Source: Liquidambar formosana
Lineage: Eukaryota > Streptophyta > Magnoliopsida > Saxifragales > Altingiaceae
Direction of reading: 5' to 3'
Length of the DNA stretch: 64,000 nucleotides
Assembly (NCBI GenBank): GCA_039720395.1
Contig: CM077831.1
Span: 34,879,067-34,943,066, forward strand
Below, in pieces: positions 13,114 to 25,206 of the stretch; positions within the stretch are counted from its first letter, which is position 1, and every line of letters starts with the position of its first letter. Made by a program: the position numbers and the translations under genes. A model generated the notes under the pieces. The model was not told the DNA's origin. It did not search any database and saw only the letters and a program-made list of their open reading frames with translations.

Positions 13114-15790
13114 TATCTATTACATATTATAATTAAGAGATATATGCTGACATCAGCATTATAATGACATGGCTTCTTAATAAATTTTTCCTCCAAATTC
13201 CTACCTTCTTCTTATCTTTGGGCCCACACCATGATGTCAGCAACTCTTTTTCCTTTTTTTTTTTTTTTTTTTATTTCTCATACACACTCCCTTCTCTCTT
13301 TCTCTCTTCTTCTTTTTTTCCCCTTTTCAAATTTCAAACATGAAAACACTTACCTCCTGGTCGTGGTAGCAGCACTAGCTGTGATTAGCATCAACTTTTA
13401 GGACCACTTTGAATATTTTTAACATCCTACTATAAGTAGCAGGTGACAAATCTTGATAACCTTATTGCGAGAAGCTTTATATGTACTCCACTCTACCTCT
13501 GCTTTTAAAGCTTGGATACAGTTTTTTTTTCATGTTATCTATATTGTTTTTTGGGTGGAAGATATAAGTTAAGAAAATGTGTGGACCCTTATTGGTTGTC
13601 TTCAAATTTATTTGTGATTCCCGCGCATTTTGCAGGTTCATACTAATATAGTATATATGAAAGTAACCTCTGCGAAGAAAAAATGTGAAAAGAGAAAAAG
13701 AAAAAGAAAAAGGGGGGCATGATATATTTTTCAAGCATGATTTATGTACGCAAGATGTGAAAAACAAGAACCTGGCCTCCAAAAGGCTAAACCGGTTCCC
13801 TTTTTGTAAAAGACTAACAGGTATTGCACAATTTTGGTCCATTCATTTTGCATTTTCCCTTAGCTTTCATGTAATTCTCAATCAAAAGTCCAAAACTTTT
13901 CCACGGTACAATCATGACTCATGACATGTGGCAACGTTTTCTTCCTCAACCTTGACGTGCAAGGTTTCAAACTAACCCCACATTAACATTAAAGCATTCA
14001 ATTTTAATATTATTTAAACAATGGTTGCGTCACTCTAAATCTTCTAGAATCTAATGGGTTCACTTATGCCAAAGGTTTGGGGTTCATCCCACCTCAAAAG
14101 GGTGTGGGGGGGTTTCAAGGGGGTTCTGGATTCGATTTTTTTGAGTGCGTGTGTGTGAGTGAGTATTTATCGCTTGGCTAAAAAACAAAAAAGAAAAAAA
14201 AAGATTGGATCGCTTATAAATTAAACAGCCAATAACTAATTTGCATATCAACCTTTTGATTGCCAAGGTGCCGTCAGAAAATAAAAGAAATGTTGGAATC
14301 TTATGGCAAAAGCATTGATTTTTCTATTATGTTGCGTTCACAATGAAGTTGAGTATAACTTTTTTTTTTTTTTTTTTTTTTGTCCATTTATTCTCCCTTA
14401 GAAGCAAGCCGAAATTTGGGTTCTATAGTGGCTGAGGGGAAACTAACAAAGTGGATAAATTGAGGGAGAAGGGAGAGGAAGGGGGGTGGGGGAGTAGCTG
14501 AGAAAGCACAAAATGAGCATAGAAAATAATACCTTATGTCTGTTTGAGATTGGACTAATGTTATGAGATTCCATATTTTCATTGCTTCTCTGCCGGTGGC
14601 CATATGAATTTGAGTACCAAAACCAAATTAGAATTGTAATTGTTGTGCCATGATTTTTTTATTTTTTTTTTCATATAATTTGAGTACCATATCTTGAAAT
14701 TGATTAATTAATTAATGGGAATTAAACAATTTTATGAGGTTAAGAGTGACCTATGTAGGTAAAGTTCAAGATTGATATTTTCTTGTCATCGGATTAACAT
14801 CCATTCATTTTCTTCAAATCTCTAAATTCATTAACACTTCACGTACTGTAGAGTAGGACATAATTTCCTAGCAAGAGAGAGAGAGAGAGAGAATCGAAGT
14901 AGGACATAATTTTCTTGTTCTTTTTGGAACCAATGGCCTACATCGTCAGTGGTCACCACCGTTTTTTTCATCATCATCATCATTGTGTTGTCGTCGTCCT
15001 CCTTATTATTATTATTATTATTATTAGATTAGGCCTTGGGGTTACAAGGCCATGTCATTTTCAGAGTTCAAATTGGTTCATTATGTAGTGTTAAAGGCAA
15101 GGTGTCATGGGCTACCACCATTCTTGTGGGAATTATATGTAGTGTTGCTTTTGATGGTACAAGGATGTTGGTATATGAAAGCTACTACTAAAAATGGGAT
15201 GGACAATTGTACCCAAAACGAAGACTCTAAGGGAAAAAAAAAATTATAATGGACTGAGTGATCAAGAAGTTTAGCTCAAGCTGAGTTTAGCATGACCTTG
15301 AGTCGACTTGAACATGTCCAATGTCAATCCATATGGTTTTTTTTCCATCATGGTCTCGACAAAATAACAAAATAAAAGGGTACCTAAATTTTAGCCCAGA
15401 GGAAAAAAAAAAGGTACCTAAAGTCTGAAAAATCAGAAAGAATTTATTAAAAAATTAAGCATGCTCTATTGTCTAGAATCATGAAAATCAAATAGAAAAT
15501 TTTTACAAGTTGGTGGAATATTACAAACAAATTTTTTCCCTATTTCTTACTCTTACTATACACCCACACATAATAATAGACTCAACCTAAGCTAAAACCC
15601 ATCAATGCAAACCAAACAATATATGACACCCCAGGAAATTTTATGTCCCAGCACTCACTTTCTCCACAAGAGTCTTTCTTTTCACTAAGCCAACATTATT
15701 GAAGGCTTAATTAAAACTAATAGTGGGATCCCACCAACCAAACTTTGTACACACATACCTTATCACATCTCCATCTTAATTCGTTTTCTT
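12110..15790. other. Intergenic, no gene recognised
   Basis: AT-rich, with microsatellites (TA about 13079-13110, GA 14876-14892, ATT 15003-15026) and homopolymer T tracts. At 13340-13400 a CT-rich leader-like stretch precedes a short hydrophobic reading frame (TYLLVVVAALAVISINF) that is out of frame with the nearby ATG. I do not call it a gene. Confidence 0.55.
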
Positions 15791-15794
15791 CCCC

Positions 15795-16748
15795 CTACCT
15801 TTCCATGTCGACCGGCGCAAAGGCCTTCCCCATATGAAGAAAACTTTTCGACTCACCAAGCTTGTTTTTCTTGTGTGTCGTCGCTGCCTCAATATCTTCA
15901 ACCTCTTCTGCTAGCTCTATCTCTAATTCCTTTGTCAATGACGTGTACTCGACGTTTTCGCCATATTTTTTTACTAGCAACAAATAAAAGGACACGGCGA
16001 AAATTGTTATTCCGATCAAGTACCAGCTGAATTGAATGTTCACCAGCGCTTTAGCCCGGTGGAGGCTCTCGTCGTCCGAGCAACGGACCACGTCGTGGCC
16101 TTCTTCTAAGTGGATGAAGCAACCTTTTGGGATCAAGGAAGGTGTCCAAAGCATGAAGCCCATGACCATAAGCCAAACACCTTGGAATAATATACTAGCT
16201 GACCTAACAAAACTCACTAAGAAGCTTTTTGGTAGACCAATTCCCATGAGGGTAGTGGTGAGAGATACAAAAATGACAATTTGAAGAAGCAAGTGGTATT
16301 GGCCTTCTACACCCATGTGGTCAGCCGAGTGGAGGTGGAAGAGGAAGAGCTGCTGGCCAAAGGCTATGGCTCCAAGCAATTGAGTTAGGCCATACTGAGC
16401 TTTTGGCCCAATTCGATCAAGGAGGATGGTAAAAGCCGCAAAAACAAAGAAACTCATTGATATGGAAGAGTGCTCAAAGTTGTGAAGATGGTTTGAAGGG
16501 ATGGTCCCATCGGTGTCGAACGGTTGGTGTCTTGCTGGGCCTATGAAGAGCTCCATGGCTATGGAGAGAGAGCAGCCTCCCATGATGAGGAAAGGCTCTA
16601 AGTATTTGAATTTTGAGGTGGCGAAGAAGGGTAGAGATGTGTAGGAGGTTGGGTGGAGAGCATGGAGTTTGATGTGGTTAAAGAGGTGCCAAAAACCAAT
16701 GAGAAAGAAGCCAAAGCCTGGTGCAACATGACCCTCAAAAGTGCCCAT
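15795..16748 (-). CDS. DUF716 (TMEM45-like) membrane protein, copy 1
   Basis: Intronless 317-residue protein, the usual length for plant DUF716 members. It starts MGTFEGHVAPGFGFF; this start matches the paralogue at 33020-33961. About seven hydrophobic segments are visible, roughly at residues 10-30, 50-68, 95-113, 120-140, 150-172, 182-203 and 243-263. Conserved-looking motifs are SNHLHNFEHSS, FHLHSADHM and HLEEGHDVVRC, followed by an acidic, Lys-rich cytosolic-type tail. Known for the family: homologous to animal TMEM45 and annotated in plants as membrane proteins of unclear function, some linked to virus response. The ATG is preceded by a long CT-rich 5' leader. Function is not inferable beyond the family. 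Confidence 0.92.
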   Translation of the reverse strand: MGTFEGHVAPGFGFFLIGFWHLFNHIKLHALHPTSYTSLPFFATSKFKYLEPFLIMGGCSLSIAMELFIGPARHQPFDTDGTIPSNHLHNFEHSSISMSFFVFAAFTILLDRIGPKAQYGLTQLLGAIAFGQQLFLFHLHSADHMGVEGQYHLLLQIVIFVSLTTTLMGIGLPKSFLVSFVRSASILFQGVWLMVMGFMLWTPSLIPKGCFIHLEEGHDVVRCSDDESLHRAKALVNIQFSWYLIGITIFAVSFYLLLVKKYGENVEYTSLTKELEIELAEEVEDIEAATTHKKNKLGESKSFLHMGKAFAPVDMER

Positions 16749-16811
16749 GTTTGTCTTTGTGACAATTAAGGCTTATTGTCCTTGGAGAAAGGGAGAAGAG
16801 GGTGTCACTTG

Positions 16812-16814
<3 letters not shown>

Positions 16815-16849
<35 letters not shown>
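16815..16849. repeat. (GA)n microsatellite in the DUF716 copy 1 leader
   Basis: A GA run of about 35 bp, 67 bp upstream of the ATG, reads CT on the transcript. Copy 2 has only a short interrupted GA tract at the equivalent place (34032-34050), so the tract length differs between paralogues. Confidence 0.9.
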
Positions 16850-16852
<3 letters not shown>

Positions 16853-17404
16853 AGGGAGAGAGGAAATGAGATGAGTAAAGGGGGGATAGAAGGGGGGGAA
16901 TTTAACGGGGGGTTTGAGTATGAAAATTCAAAAGGCCTAGAGGGTTCTGTGAGGGGGGTTTGAAGTTTGAATATTGAGAAAGGCGATGTGTTTGTAATGC
17001 TGGCTTGGGGAATAAGACTAGCAATAGTTGACCAATGACCCCTTAGCTATGAGATGAGGTTAGCAGCCAGTTTTCTAGAAATAAATTAAATAAAGTACCA
17101 ATCTCTCCTAATCCACACTTTTTAAATTGAAATGACTAAATTACCCTTTGTTGGTTAGAATGAAAAGTGTTGTTTGGTTAGCCAAAAATTGAAGGGTCAT
17201 TTTCATAATCTCAACCCTTCAACGGTCACAGCCGCGACGCCGTCATGACTCGGGGGGTTAAAATGGACCAACGAAGCTGACCCTATGCTCTCCTCTAAAA
17301 AGATGTCCTTTTGTCATTCGAATATTCTATTACTATCAAAGAAAATAGATAATTAAACTAATTTCTTACGCCCCTTTTACATGTTTAATCTAGAATAAGT
17401 TACT

Positions 17405-17570
17405 AAAGTCAGCTTCCCAACAATTCCCCCTTCTCCAGTTTCTAGTAATTTTGCTTTCATTCCCAAGTTTTCAGATTTTGCTTCTCCTTGCACGAGATGT
17501 TCTCCAATTATTGCTATCTTATAATTTATTGTGCCGTAGATTCATGGAGACATTAATTTCATAGATCACG
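17405..17570 (-). repeat. Upstream repeat R1 of the DUF716 genes
   Basis: Contains TCAGCTTCC-AACAATT, TTTGCTTCTCCTTGCACGA, TTCTC-AAT-ATTG and ATTAATTTCAT. The same series recurs at 18370-18555 (R2), 35175-35350 (R3) and 35420-35590 (R4). These are direct repeats within the region upstream of the two DUF716 paralogues. Confidence 0.7.
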
Positions 17571-18369
17571 CTATAAAATATTCAAGGATGAAACTCAAAC
17601 TTTCGACCAACGGTCTTACATACCCAACCCCATCCTAACCTATTCTATCTTATTCTATTGATTGATAACACGATGAGTATTAAATCTTTATTTCTTTTAG
17701 CTTAGCGTGATATCCTCATTCCTTTGGGATACGTGGAGGATGAGTTAATTCTAAGTACGAGAGGCTTTCTTAACAAGTAAACCTTTTAGAATAATTTAAT
17801 TATTTGGTCAGTGAGGGAGTGTGTGAGAGGTCGCATGTCTAAAAGGAAAATTAAAGAAGTGAAAAGCAACAACCTCGTAAGCCCACTTAATGATAATCGC
17901 TTTCAAATTTCCTTCTACCTTTTCGGCTTTTAATCGTCTAGCCACTTGCTTTTTCTTTGATTTCCATACTACCAAAGCCTTGAAATTGAACATATTACCT
18001 TTTATTCATTGATTTTAAGTTTAAAAAAAATAATTGTCAAATTAGGCAAAAACTTTTGCTTTTTTCCTTATTTCCTTTTTTTTCATTAAATTTTTTTTTT
18101 TTGTGTGTAAATGGGTTTTTGCCATTTAATACAATAATGACAAATTTGAGTTTTGCTTATCCGCAAAGAAAATGGCATTTTTGTAATCTCAACCATTTGA
18201 CAACGACCACCGCGACTACGACGGGGATGGTGTTGAGCCTCACAAGTTTCTCGTGTACCACGAAGCTGACTTTTTATTTTACTTATATATATATATTTTT
18301 TAATGAATAGATAAGTACATAATTAAAATTAATTTCCAAAAATCGTTTTCTCATAAGCAGTGATTTGCT

Positions 18370-18555
18370 AAAAGCCAACCTCCCAGCAATTTCTCATTTT
18401 TACTATTGATGACAAGCAATTCTTTCCATTCGCATGCTTTCACATTTGCTTCCCCTTGTGGCATTCGTTCTCAACATATACATGGCCAGCCTATACAATT
18501 TGTTTTTGTTCAAGACATTAATTTCATAACACGTAACCAAAATAGTCACATCGTC
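18370..18555 (-). repeat. Upstream repeat R2 of the DUF716 genes
   Basis: A diverged copy of R1: CTCCCAGCAATTTCTCA, CACATTTGCTTCCCCTTG, TTCTCAACATA and ATTAATTTCATAACACG in the same order. It lies about 1.7 kb upstream of copy 1. Confidence 0.7.
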
Positions 18556-18793
18556 GCATGGAGGGAAATTTCTGGGGGGTTCTAGAAAAAAGTTAGAAGA
18601 TAAAGAGAAGACATAAAAAATTTGGAGAAAAATATAAAACTGCATGCATGCATCAACCCTGCACATGCCATGCCAATAATGTGAAATCAAAATTATGTAA
18701 TTGCTTGATGGCATTTTGGTCTTCGTAAAATATTGAATAATGATATGATAAATGTTCAATTTCTCATTTGAATAATGATATGATAATCACGTG

Positions 18794-18866
18794 CGATTCT
18801 TACAATCTATTTGGATTGTTGCGTCTTGTCTTGTCACATAACAATTCAAATAGATTGTAAGATTCG
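18794..18866. repeat. Long hairpin, 27-bp arms
   Basis: Arms 18794-18820 and 18840-18866 are inverted copies with two mismatches, around a 19-base loop. An outer pair (TGAATAATGATATG near 18766, ATTATTATTCAA near 18888-18899) suggests a small foldback element of about 135 bp. Confidence 0.7.
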
Positions 18867-18899
18867 TAGGCGATTCTGAATATTCTCAATTATTATTCA

Positions 18900-19560
18900 A
18901 CGTGCACGCATATAGATTGAATCATAGAATGCTTAATTCACAAGGATGTCCAAGGGTTTTGATGAAGTAAAGGCTTACGTTCATTTGATTATCCACGTGA
19001 CGACATATATAATTAGAAGGGCATTTTAGTCATTTTATGTACATCGTACGGACGAAGTATGGTTTACATTGAAATGTTGAATGTCTCCGGCGGCCGCCAG
19101 CGGCGCTCTTTGGTCACAGGAAAATTCTAATTCAAAAACGTATCTGACCCTGCCTTTATTTTATTGGTTGTCTTTTTTTATGCCATTTTATTATTTATTA
19201 TTATTATCTATTTTTTTCTTTGGGGGGTCAATTGTTTTTAATACTTATTTCCATCACGGCAATAATATCTCCTCTATTTATTAGTTATAGACTTGTATTT
19301 AAATGATATATGAAAGTTGGTCTAATTAATAATGGTTTAATTAATCACCCATATATAGTTATATACAAGGTCATTTTGCGACCGTCAAAATGTACGGTCC
19401 ATTGACCACTCTGCCGCCGGTGGCGCCGGCTACGATGACACAGTAAGCTTTAATCAATGAATAGAGCTCTCTTTTTTGTAAGAGAGACCGAGAGGGCTAT
19501 GTCCATCGAATTCGAAATATATTTGTGCACTTAAAAGTTAAAATTAGGAAATCAGACTCT
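18900..19560. other. Intergenic, no gene recognised
   Basis: AT-rich, with two GC-rich islets (19086-19105, CGGCGGCCGCCAGCGGCG, and 19410-19432) of unclear meaning. No coding frame is recognised. Confidence 0.5.
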
Positions 19561-19989
19561 AGTATCGTTTGGTTGCATTTATTTTAAGAATTTTTTTTGC
19601 TTTTGAAAGTAAAAAGTTGTAAAAGCAAAAAACATTGTTTGATTAAAGGAACTAAAAAGGACTTCTAAAAAGTAAAAAGCAAAATGTTATATGTTAAGCA
19701 AAAACGATGAAGATTTACTTTTAAAAGTCATTTTTATCTTTCGGACGAGTTTGACCTTAACTCAAAAAATTCGCAATCGAGAGAAGTTATGCTTATCTTA
19801 AGCTTTTATTTAGACAATGATGATTCGGTAGAGTTTCCCATAACATCGAGAAAATCACCGTCGAAATCAATTTTACCAAACACACTTTTACTTTTATTGC
19901 TTCAACTTAAAACTTAAAAAGCAAGAAAATGAAAAATGATTTTTTTCACTTAAAAATGTATCTTAAAATAAGTGCAACCAAACGGTGCC
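19561..19989. mobile_element. Non-autonomous DNA transposon, about 430 bp
   Basis: Terminal inverted repeats: the left end reads CGTTTGGTTGCATTTATTTT and the right end reads AAAATAAGTGCAACCAAACG. Subterminal TTTTTACTTTT/AAAAGTAAAAA motifs are abundant. The GTTTGGTTGCA ends are common in plant hAT-like MITEs. A target duplication was not clear. Confidence 0.6.
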
Positions 19990-20882
19990 ACAGTATATGA
20001 ATGATAGGATCCCATCATGATTTTGGGACTACCATTGATACAGAGGTATGATTATCACTAAATACATAATAATTTAATTATCTAATTGGACATATTTTTT
20101 ATGATTGCCATTATGGTTGACCAATCTGATGGTCCATATTGATTCATCAGATTTTTAATTACATTAATCCCATCAGTTAATCCAGGACTCATGAGTCAAG
20201 TGGAAACCTTTCCGTCACAGCTGACGTTGGGGGTACTTTGGAAGAACGTGGATTAAAAAGAAATAATCATAATAATAATTATTATTATATTTCTCAATCT
20301 TTAATTAAAATATTTTTATTCTGATCGATAAACATTGCCATGGATTTGATACGATTGTATACGTCATTGTATGTGTAATATACAAGATTATCGATAATTA
20401 TTTAAAGAGATCATACAATTTCTTTTTTCTTTTTCTTTTTTTAAGATTAATTAAAGCCTGCAAGGGGTTTGAGGACTGAGAATTCATTGTATTAAGGTGA
20501 ATCAAACTGCCAATGGTGACCACTAATTTTATTTATTTCGTTCATGTGGATCATGGTCTAATTTTCATTTTCTTTTTTTTTTTTGGTTAAATAGGATACA
20601 AAAGACAAGTTAGAGCCGGAGTGTAGAAACACCTAAAACATCGGCCAAAAGCAAATTACACAACCCTAGGACTAATGAGAGATCTTTGAAAAGGTCAGAC
20701 CTTATTCCTTTTTTAATTCTTTTGAAGGTCCTAAGGTCTAGGTTATTGGGACCTTATATTAATTAAAGCCCTATCGGTTAGAAAAATATCAAAGTCAATC
20801 ACCAACTTAATTAAAGGTGTTTGGATTTTGTTCTAGCACCATAATTCCTCTTGGCTGGAGTTTTCCTTTCTTTTTTTTTTTA

Positions 20883-21120
20883 CCCTTTATTTGGTTCATG
20901 GATTTTATCAAGGAGATGAAAAAAAGAGGGCAAAAAAAATGAGGAGGAAAGAAAATGAAAGGAAAATATAAAATCATATCAAGACAAAATTATTCTGATT
21001 CTCCTTCTTTTCTTTGTTTTTTTTTTTTTTTTTATATTTCATTACAACCAAATAGAGAAAAGTATAATTCCTTATATTTTATTTTTTTTCCTTAATAAAT
21101 TCTACAAACCAAATAGAGTC
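20883..21120. mobile_element. Tourist-like (PIF/Harbinger) MITE
   Basis: The ends are imperfect inverted repeats: TTTATTTGGTTCATGGATTT on the left, and AAACCAAATAGAGTC on the right. TTA flanks both sides (20880-20882 and 21121-21123), as expected for PIF/Harbinger. The same family occurs in opposite orientation at 57929-58147. Confidence 0.75.
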
Positions 21121-21570
21121 TTAATAAAAAAATTCAGAGGTGGGATTAAAATTCGTGCTTATGTAATTACATTTATCATATTGAGTCTAATATAATTTTA
21201 AATAAAAATACTGTTAAAATTGGTCTACTTGTACATGTCAAGATTGACAAAAAAAACCTTGTTCCTATTAAATGAAAAAAAAAAAAAAAATGATTGGTAA
21301 GTCCAATCAAAAAATAAAATTTGTAACATAGGACCCTATAATAAGGTGCGCAGCTCGGAATTTGATGAGTATTATATGAAAAATTGGACACCACATCAAT
21401 AGACCTATATAGGTGCTCGTGGAAGGTTTTTTTTAAGAATTTGTCCAAATGAAAAAGTTCAGCAAGGCATGATATCGAGGACTCAAGTCTATGATAAAAC
21501 GTGATCTTTGTTTTCTAAAAAATTGCATTGTCAAGACACTTTCCCCTTTGTTAAAAAGCCAAAATACTGG

Positions 21571-21838
21571 AACGCGTGTTTGATAACAGCACTGTCATCA
21601 AGCGATTTTAATAAAACTGAAAGCCTGTTTAACAGCGCTTTCAGTATTGATGAACAGCAGAAAGCGTGTTTAATACTAGCGCCAAGCGTTTTAATATAAC
21701 TGAAAGCGTGATTAATAATAGCGCTTTCAATTACCTGAAAGCGTGTTTAATACTAGCGCCAAGTGCCTGTTACTAATAACCGAAAGCGTGTTTAGTAATA
21801 GAGCTTTTAACGTGTTTGAAAAATACCGCTTTCAATCA
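21571..21838. repeat. Array of short interleaved GAAAGCG/GCGCTTTC repeats (S1)
   Basis: About seven imperfect units of 30-40 bp with the pattern GAAAGCGTGTTTAATA-TAGCGC, in direct and inverted arrangement. The same vocabulary recurs at 31004-31138 and 60971-61178. It resembles the subterminal repeat fields of DNA transposons, but the parent element is not identified. Confidence 0.7.
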
Positions 21839-21902
21839 TGAAATTTGAAGAGAGAACTCACTCATTCACACCATCAGCCCTCCCTCTCTCTCCCACGATT
21901 AA

Positions 21903-22099
21903 GTGCCTGTTTGGATGAGATTCTGGGAGGCCCAAAATCTCTTCTGATGGCCCATAATCACTTTTAAGAGTGTTTGGATAAAAAATGAGAAAAGTGATTG
22001 TAAACCCAAAAGAGATTTTGAGGCCAATTTACTCAAACTGCCTCCCCCTGATTCTGATTCAGCTTCTGATTCTACTTTGAAGTTATCCCAAACAGGCAC
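21903..22099. mobile_element. Tourist-like MITE with TAA target duplication
   Basis: A 197-bp element with perfect ends GTGCCTGTTTGG / CCAAACAGGCAC, flanked by TAA at 21900-21902 and 22100-22102. This is the PIF/Harbinger pattern. There is no coding capacity. It lies directly after the S1 repeat array. Confidence 0.85.
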
Positions 22100-22142
22100 T
22101 AAGGCGCACGGCGCTCTTCGCCCTCAACTGGTGGTAACTCTC

Positions 22143-22206
<64 letters not shown>
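22143..22206. repeat. (CT)n microsatellite, about 64 bp
   Basis: A nearly uninterrupted CT run, the longest of its kind in the window. Confidence 0.95.
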
Positions 22207-22208
<2 letters not shown>

Positions 22209-22919
22209 GATTGTTTGGTTATTTTGTGTATGTAGAGGATAATACTTATCTGGAAAGTTGGTATTGGTGTTGATTTTCTAAGTAGGATCACATGATTCAT
22301 TGTGTTCAGAATTTTTGGGTCACTATCAATGCCATACCTTGTCATCTGTTTTTATCTATTTCTTTCTTTGGAAAGGAGAAAGGAGCAGGATGGGAAGACC
22401 ATTAAGCCCCAAATTGTAAGCAGTTCCACTTAGTTTCCGGTTTTTGAATGATATCTATCTATGGCGTGCACGCCTCATGCTCCTCATGCCAAAGTTCCCC
22501 TTTTCTTTCTGTTTTCATAGTGGGAAGAGCGATCAGTTGACTTGGAGTTGATTGAGTTGTGCTTACTTTATACTGTATTCTGCTGATCAGTTGGAGTGAA
22601 ATCTGAGATGAGCTTGGAGGTGGCTTTGATGGTATGGACAAAGAATTGGATCTAGGTTTGGATTGATTTGTGGTTCACTGTGTTACTTTATATATATTTG
22701 CTATAGTTATATATATTTTTTAATTAAGAAAAGACTAAAAGAACAAAAAAATAAATAAAAATAAGAAAGAGGAAAAAGAAGAAGAGCAAGCTTTGAAATC
22801 CTGTCCAACCATGGCCTACTTATGATATGGTAATCACTTATGGCTTGTTTGTTTGATATGGTAATCAACTATGGCCTACTTTGTTCGAAGGGAATCGGAA
22901 TGAAATGGATGATAAGATG

Positions 22920-23305
22920 CTCCTGAGGTAAATGTGAAAAGGATGATGAGATGACATTAAAAACGTGAAAAGTATGGATTTAATACTTAGACGTTGCTAT
23001 TTTTGCGAGACATTGTAGTAGGTAAGATGGTGATTCAGTAATGTGAAAAAGATGAAAAGATGATAAGGATGACCCTAATCAAAAATGTGAAAACCATGGC
23101 TTGATACCACAAGTTTTAGTCAATGGTATGATGGCTTATTAATAATTTCCTCACTAGGTGGGATGAGTGATTTCTGTCGGTAGTATGTAGTGTTTTCATT
23201 TATGATAGGTACTTGTCGAGTAATTTGAAAAGAATAATAAAGATGACATTGAAAATGTGAAAACTATGATTTAATACTATAGCTTTAGCTATGGTATGAT
23301 ACCCT
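22920..23305. repeat. Diverged tandem repeats, unit about 120-180 bp
   Basis: Three spaced copies of 'GATGACATT-AAAA-GTGAAAA-TATG-TTTAATAC' start near 22926, 23042 and 23225. No coding frame is seen. This may be an old satellite-like or transposon-internal repeat. Confidence 0.5.
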
Positions 23306-23972
23306 AGTAGTGGCTTTCTCGCTTGTCAGATAACTAATCTTGGATGAGTAATCTCAAATTCAATAATAATAATAATCTAAAGGTCCTATAAAAGGGAAGG
23401 TTTTCCCAAAAGTTTCGTCCCCAAAAGTTTGGTCTAAAACGGCAATTCAAAGTTCATCCTCTAAAGCAAAACGACACCTCCTATCCCTTGTCTAGTGTTT
23501 TGGTTTACTCAACCACAAGGCGAACAATGAGCAAATTGGAAGAGGTACAACAATGAGATTGCATTGATTTTTAAGTCTCTTTTTTCATTTTTTTAAGGCT
23601 GAATGAAGAGGTATCTATAAGTTTTACGTTGTACACATCCCATCAGGACATAGGGATATATTTGTTTCCAATAGTTCAGTACTTGGGGGGTTTTGTTCCT
23701 CATTCTTTGACTTTTTAAAGTCACTTCCTTACTTCATTATTTTAGTCTTTTTTTTTCCTTCTTTTTTTCACGAGGAATAACTTCTTGAGGAGTGCCAAAA
23801 TGTCTGCGAAAGCAACTTTTTCTAGTAGGCTTTGGGTGTATTATTATCACTTAACAAAATTATATTCTTTTGCTGATCCCCCCCCCCCCCCCCCAAAAAA
23901 AAACAAAAAATAAAAATAAAAATGGGGCATGCCCAAATAGGATCTAGATTTGATGATAGTTTGGAAAAAACT

Positions 23973-24095
23973 ATTACAGTGCTAGTGTGATCTAAGCCAT
24001 CCACTACTTTAATAGACGGCTTAGGATCAACATTTTGGTCCTTTGATCCGAGCTGTCCATTCCTTTCATGGACAGCTCAAATCACACTAGCATGG
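23973..24095. repeat. Small foldback element, about 120 bp
   Basis: Opposed ends GCTAGTGTGAT (near 23980) and ATCACACTAGC (near 24081). The next inner bases (CTAAGCCATCC, GGACAGCTC) pair partly with each other. A 15-base C run at 23878-23894 precedes it. Confidence 0.5.
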
Positions 24096-24099
24096 TGTC

Positions 24100-24678
24100 A
24101 CCCTACCCTTGCCTATGAAAATAAAGTAGTGCATCAACATAACCTTTTGTAGTATGTATGGGTGAGGCTCTGCTCTTATTTGGCTGCTGGTTAACCCATG
24201 CAATAAAAAATTAATTAAGTCCTATCACGCAATCTTACTCACTATGTTCATTTTTTTTTTCTTCGTCTTAATTATATAATTCGCTAAAGGTGATATCGTA
24301 TAATAGAGAAATTTTAAAGGACAAACTTGAGTTGTAGAGGTTTCAAGAAGCTAATTAAGATCGAGCTCTCATCGGCATGCGATACTGAGATCAAGCTCTC
24401 ATTAGATTAAAAAAAATTGAGATTACCAATGTAGAAGAAAATACAATAATTTACTGGAATACTTTAGAACCAACTAGCATTTCTTTCGTTTATATTTGAG
24501 AAGAGAAATCCAAAAATTATAGAAACCCTCCCAATTGTTAGATCATTGCCACTTGGCAAGATCATAATCATTCTTTCTATTTTAGAAGTCTTCGTGGGTG
24601 CTTATATAAGGGTAGACCTTATTTGGCTCAACCATCCAACAATGAATTCTTTTATATAATGTGTATATAAATAAATAA

Positions 24679-24714
<36 letters not shown>

Positions 24715-25190
24715 CTTATAAAAAATAACAAATAATTAAATTTTCATATTCTATATATACATATATATATATATATATATAAGAATTTATGAATTTTTAT
24801 AAATCTTTTATTATTTAAATATTATTAACGTGCAATACATATGTGCCCATATATAGTAATAAAATAAAGCACAGGTTTGCTGATTCCAAAATATTCATCA
24901 TAGGTTTTAAAAGGGGGACATTTTTTTTCTTTTTTTTTTGGCGCTAAAGGTACTGCTCACACATTCGCACTTTTTCCATTTTCCGCTAAGGTAAACATGA
25001 AGCTGGAAAATTGCCTTTATAAGTCCACCTCTGTCTCTTTGACTAGGTTGTGACGATTGACGAGACTCCCTCCACTCTTTCTTCAATTCTATATTCAACC
25101 GTCTAAGCTTCTTCTTGATCCTTCGCCGGCAAATCGGTTTCCGATTTCCGATCCCTCTTTTCATCGGAGATCGAAGCAACAATTGGTTTA
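24100..25190. other. Intergenic and DAO promoter region
   Basis: No gene recognised. TA microsatellites lie at 24683-24711 and 24761-24782. The 200 bp before the DAO ATG are GC-richer and leader-like, with a CT-rich 5' leader at about 25020-25110. No certain TATA box can be fixed. Confidence 0.5.
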
Positions 25191-25206
25191 TAACCCAAGA
25201 AGAAAA

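Noticed and set aside
15052..15249. 65-codon frame
   Set aside because: No recognisable domain, ends in a poly-A tract, no promoter context.
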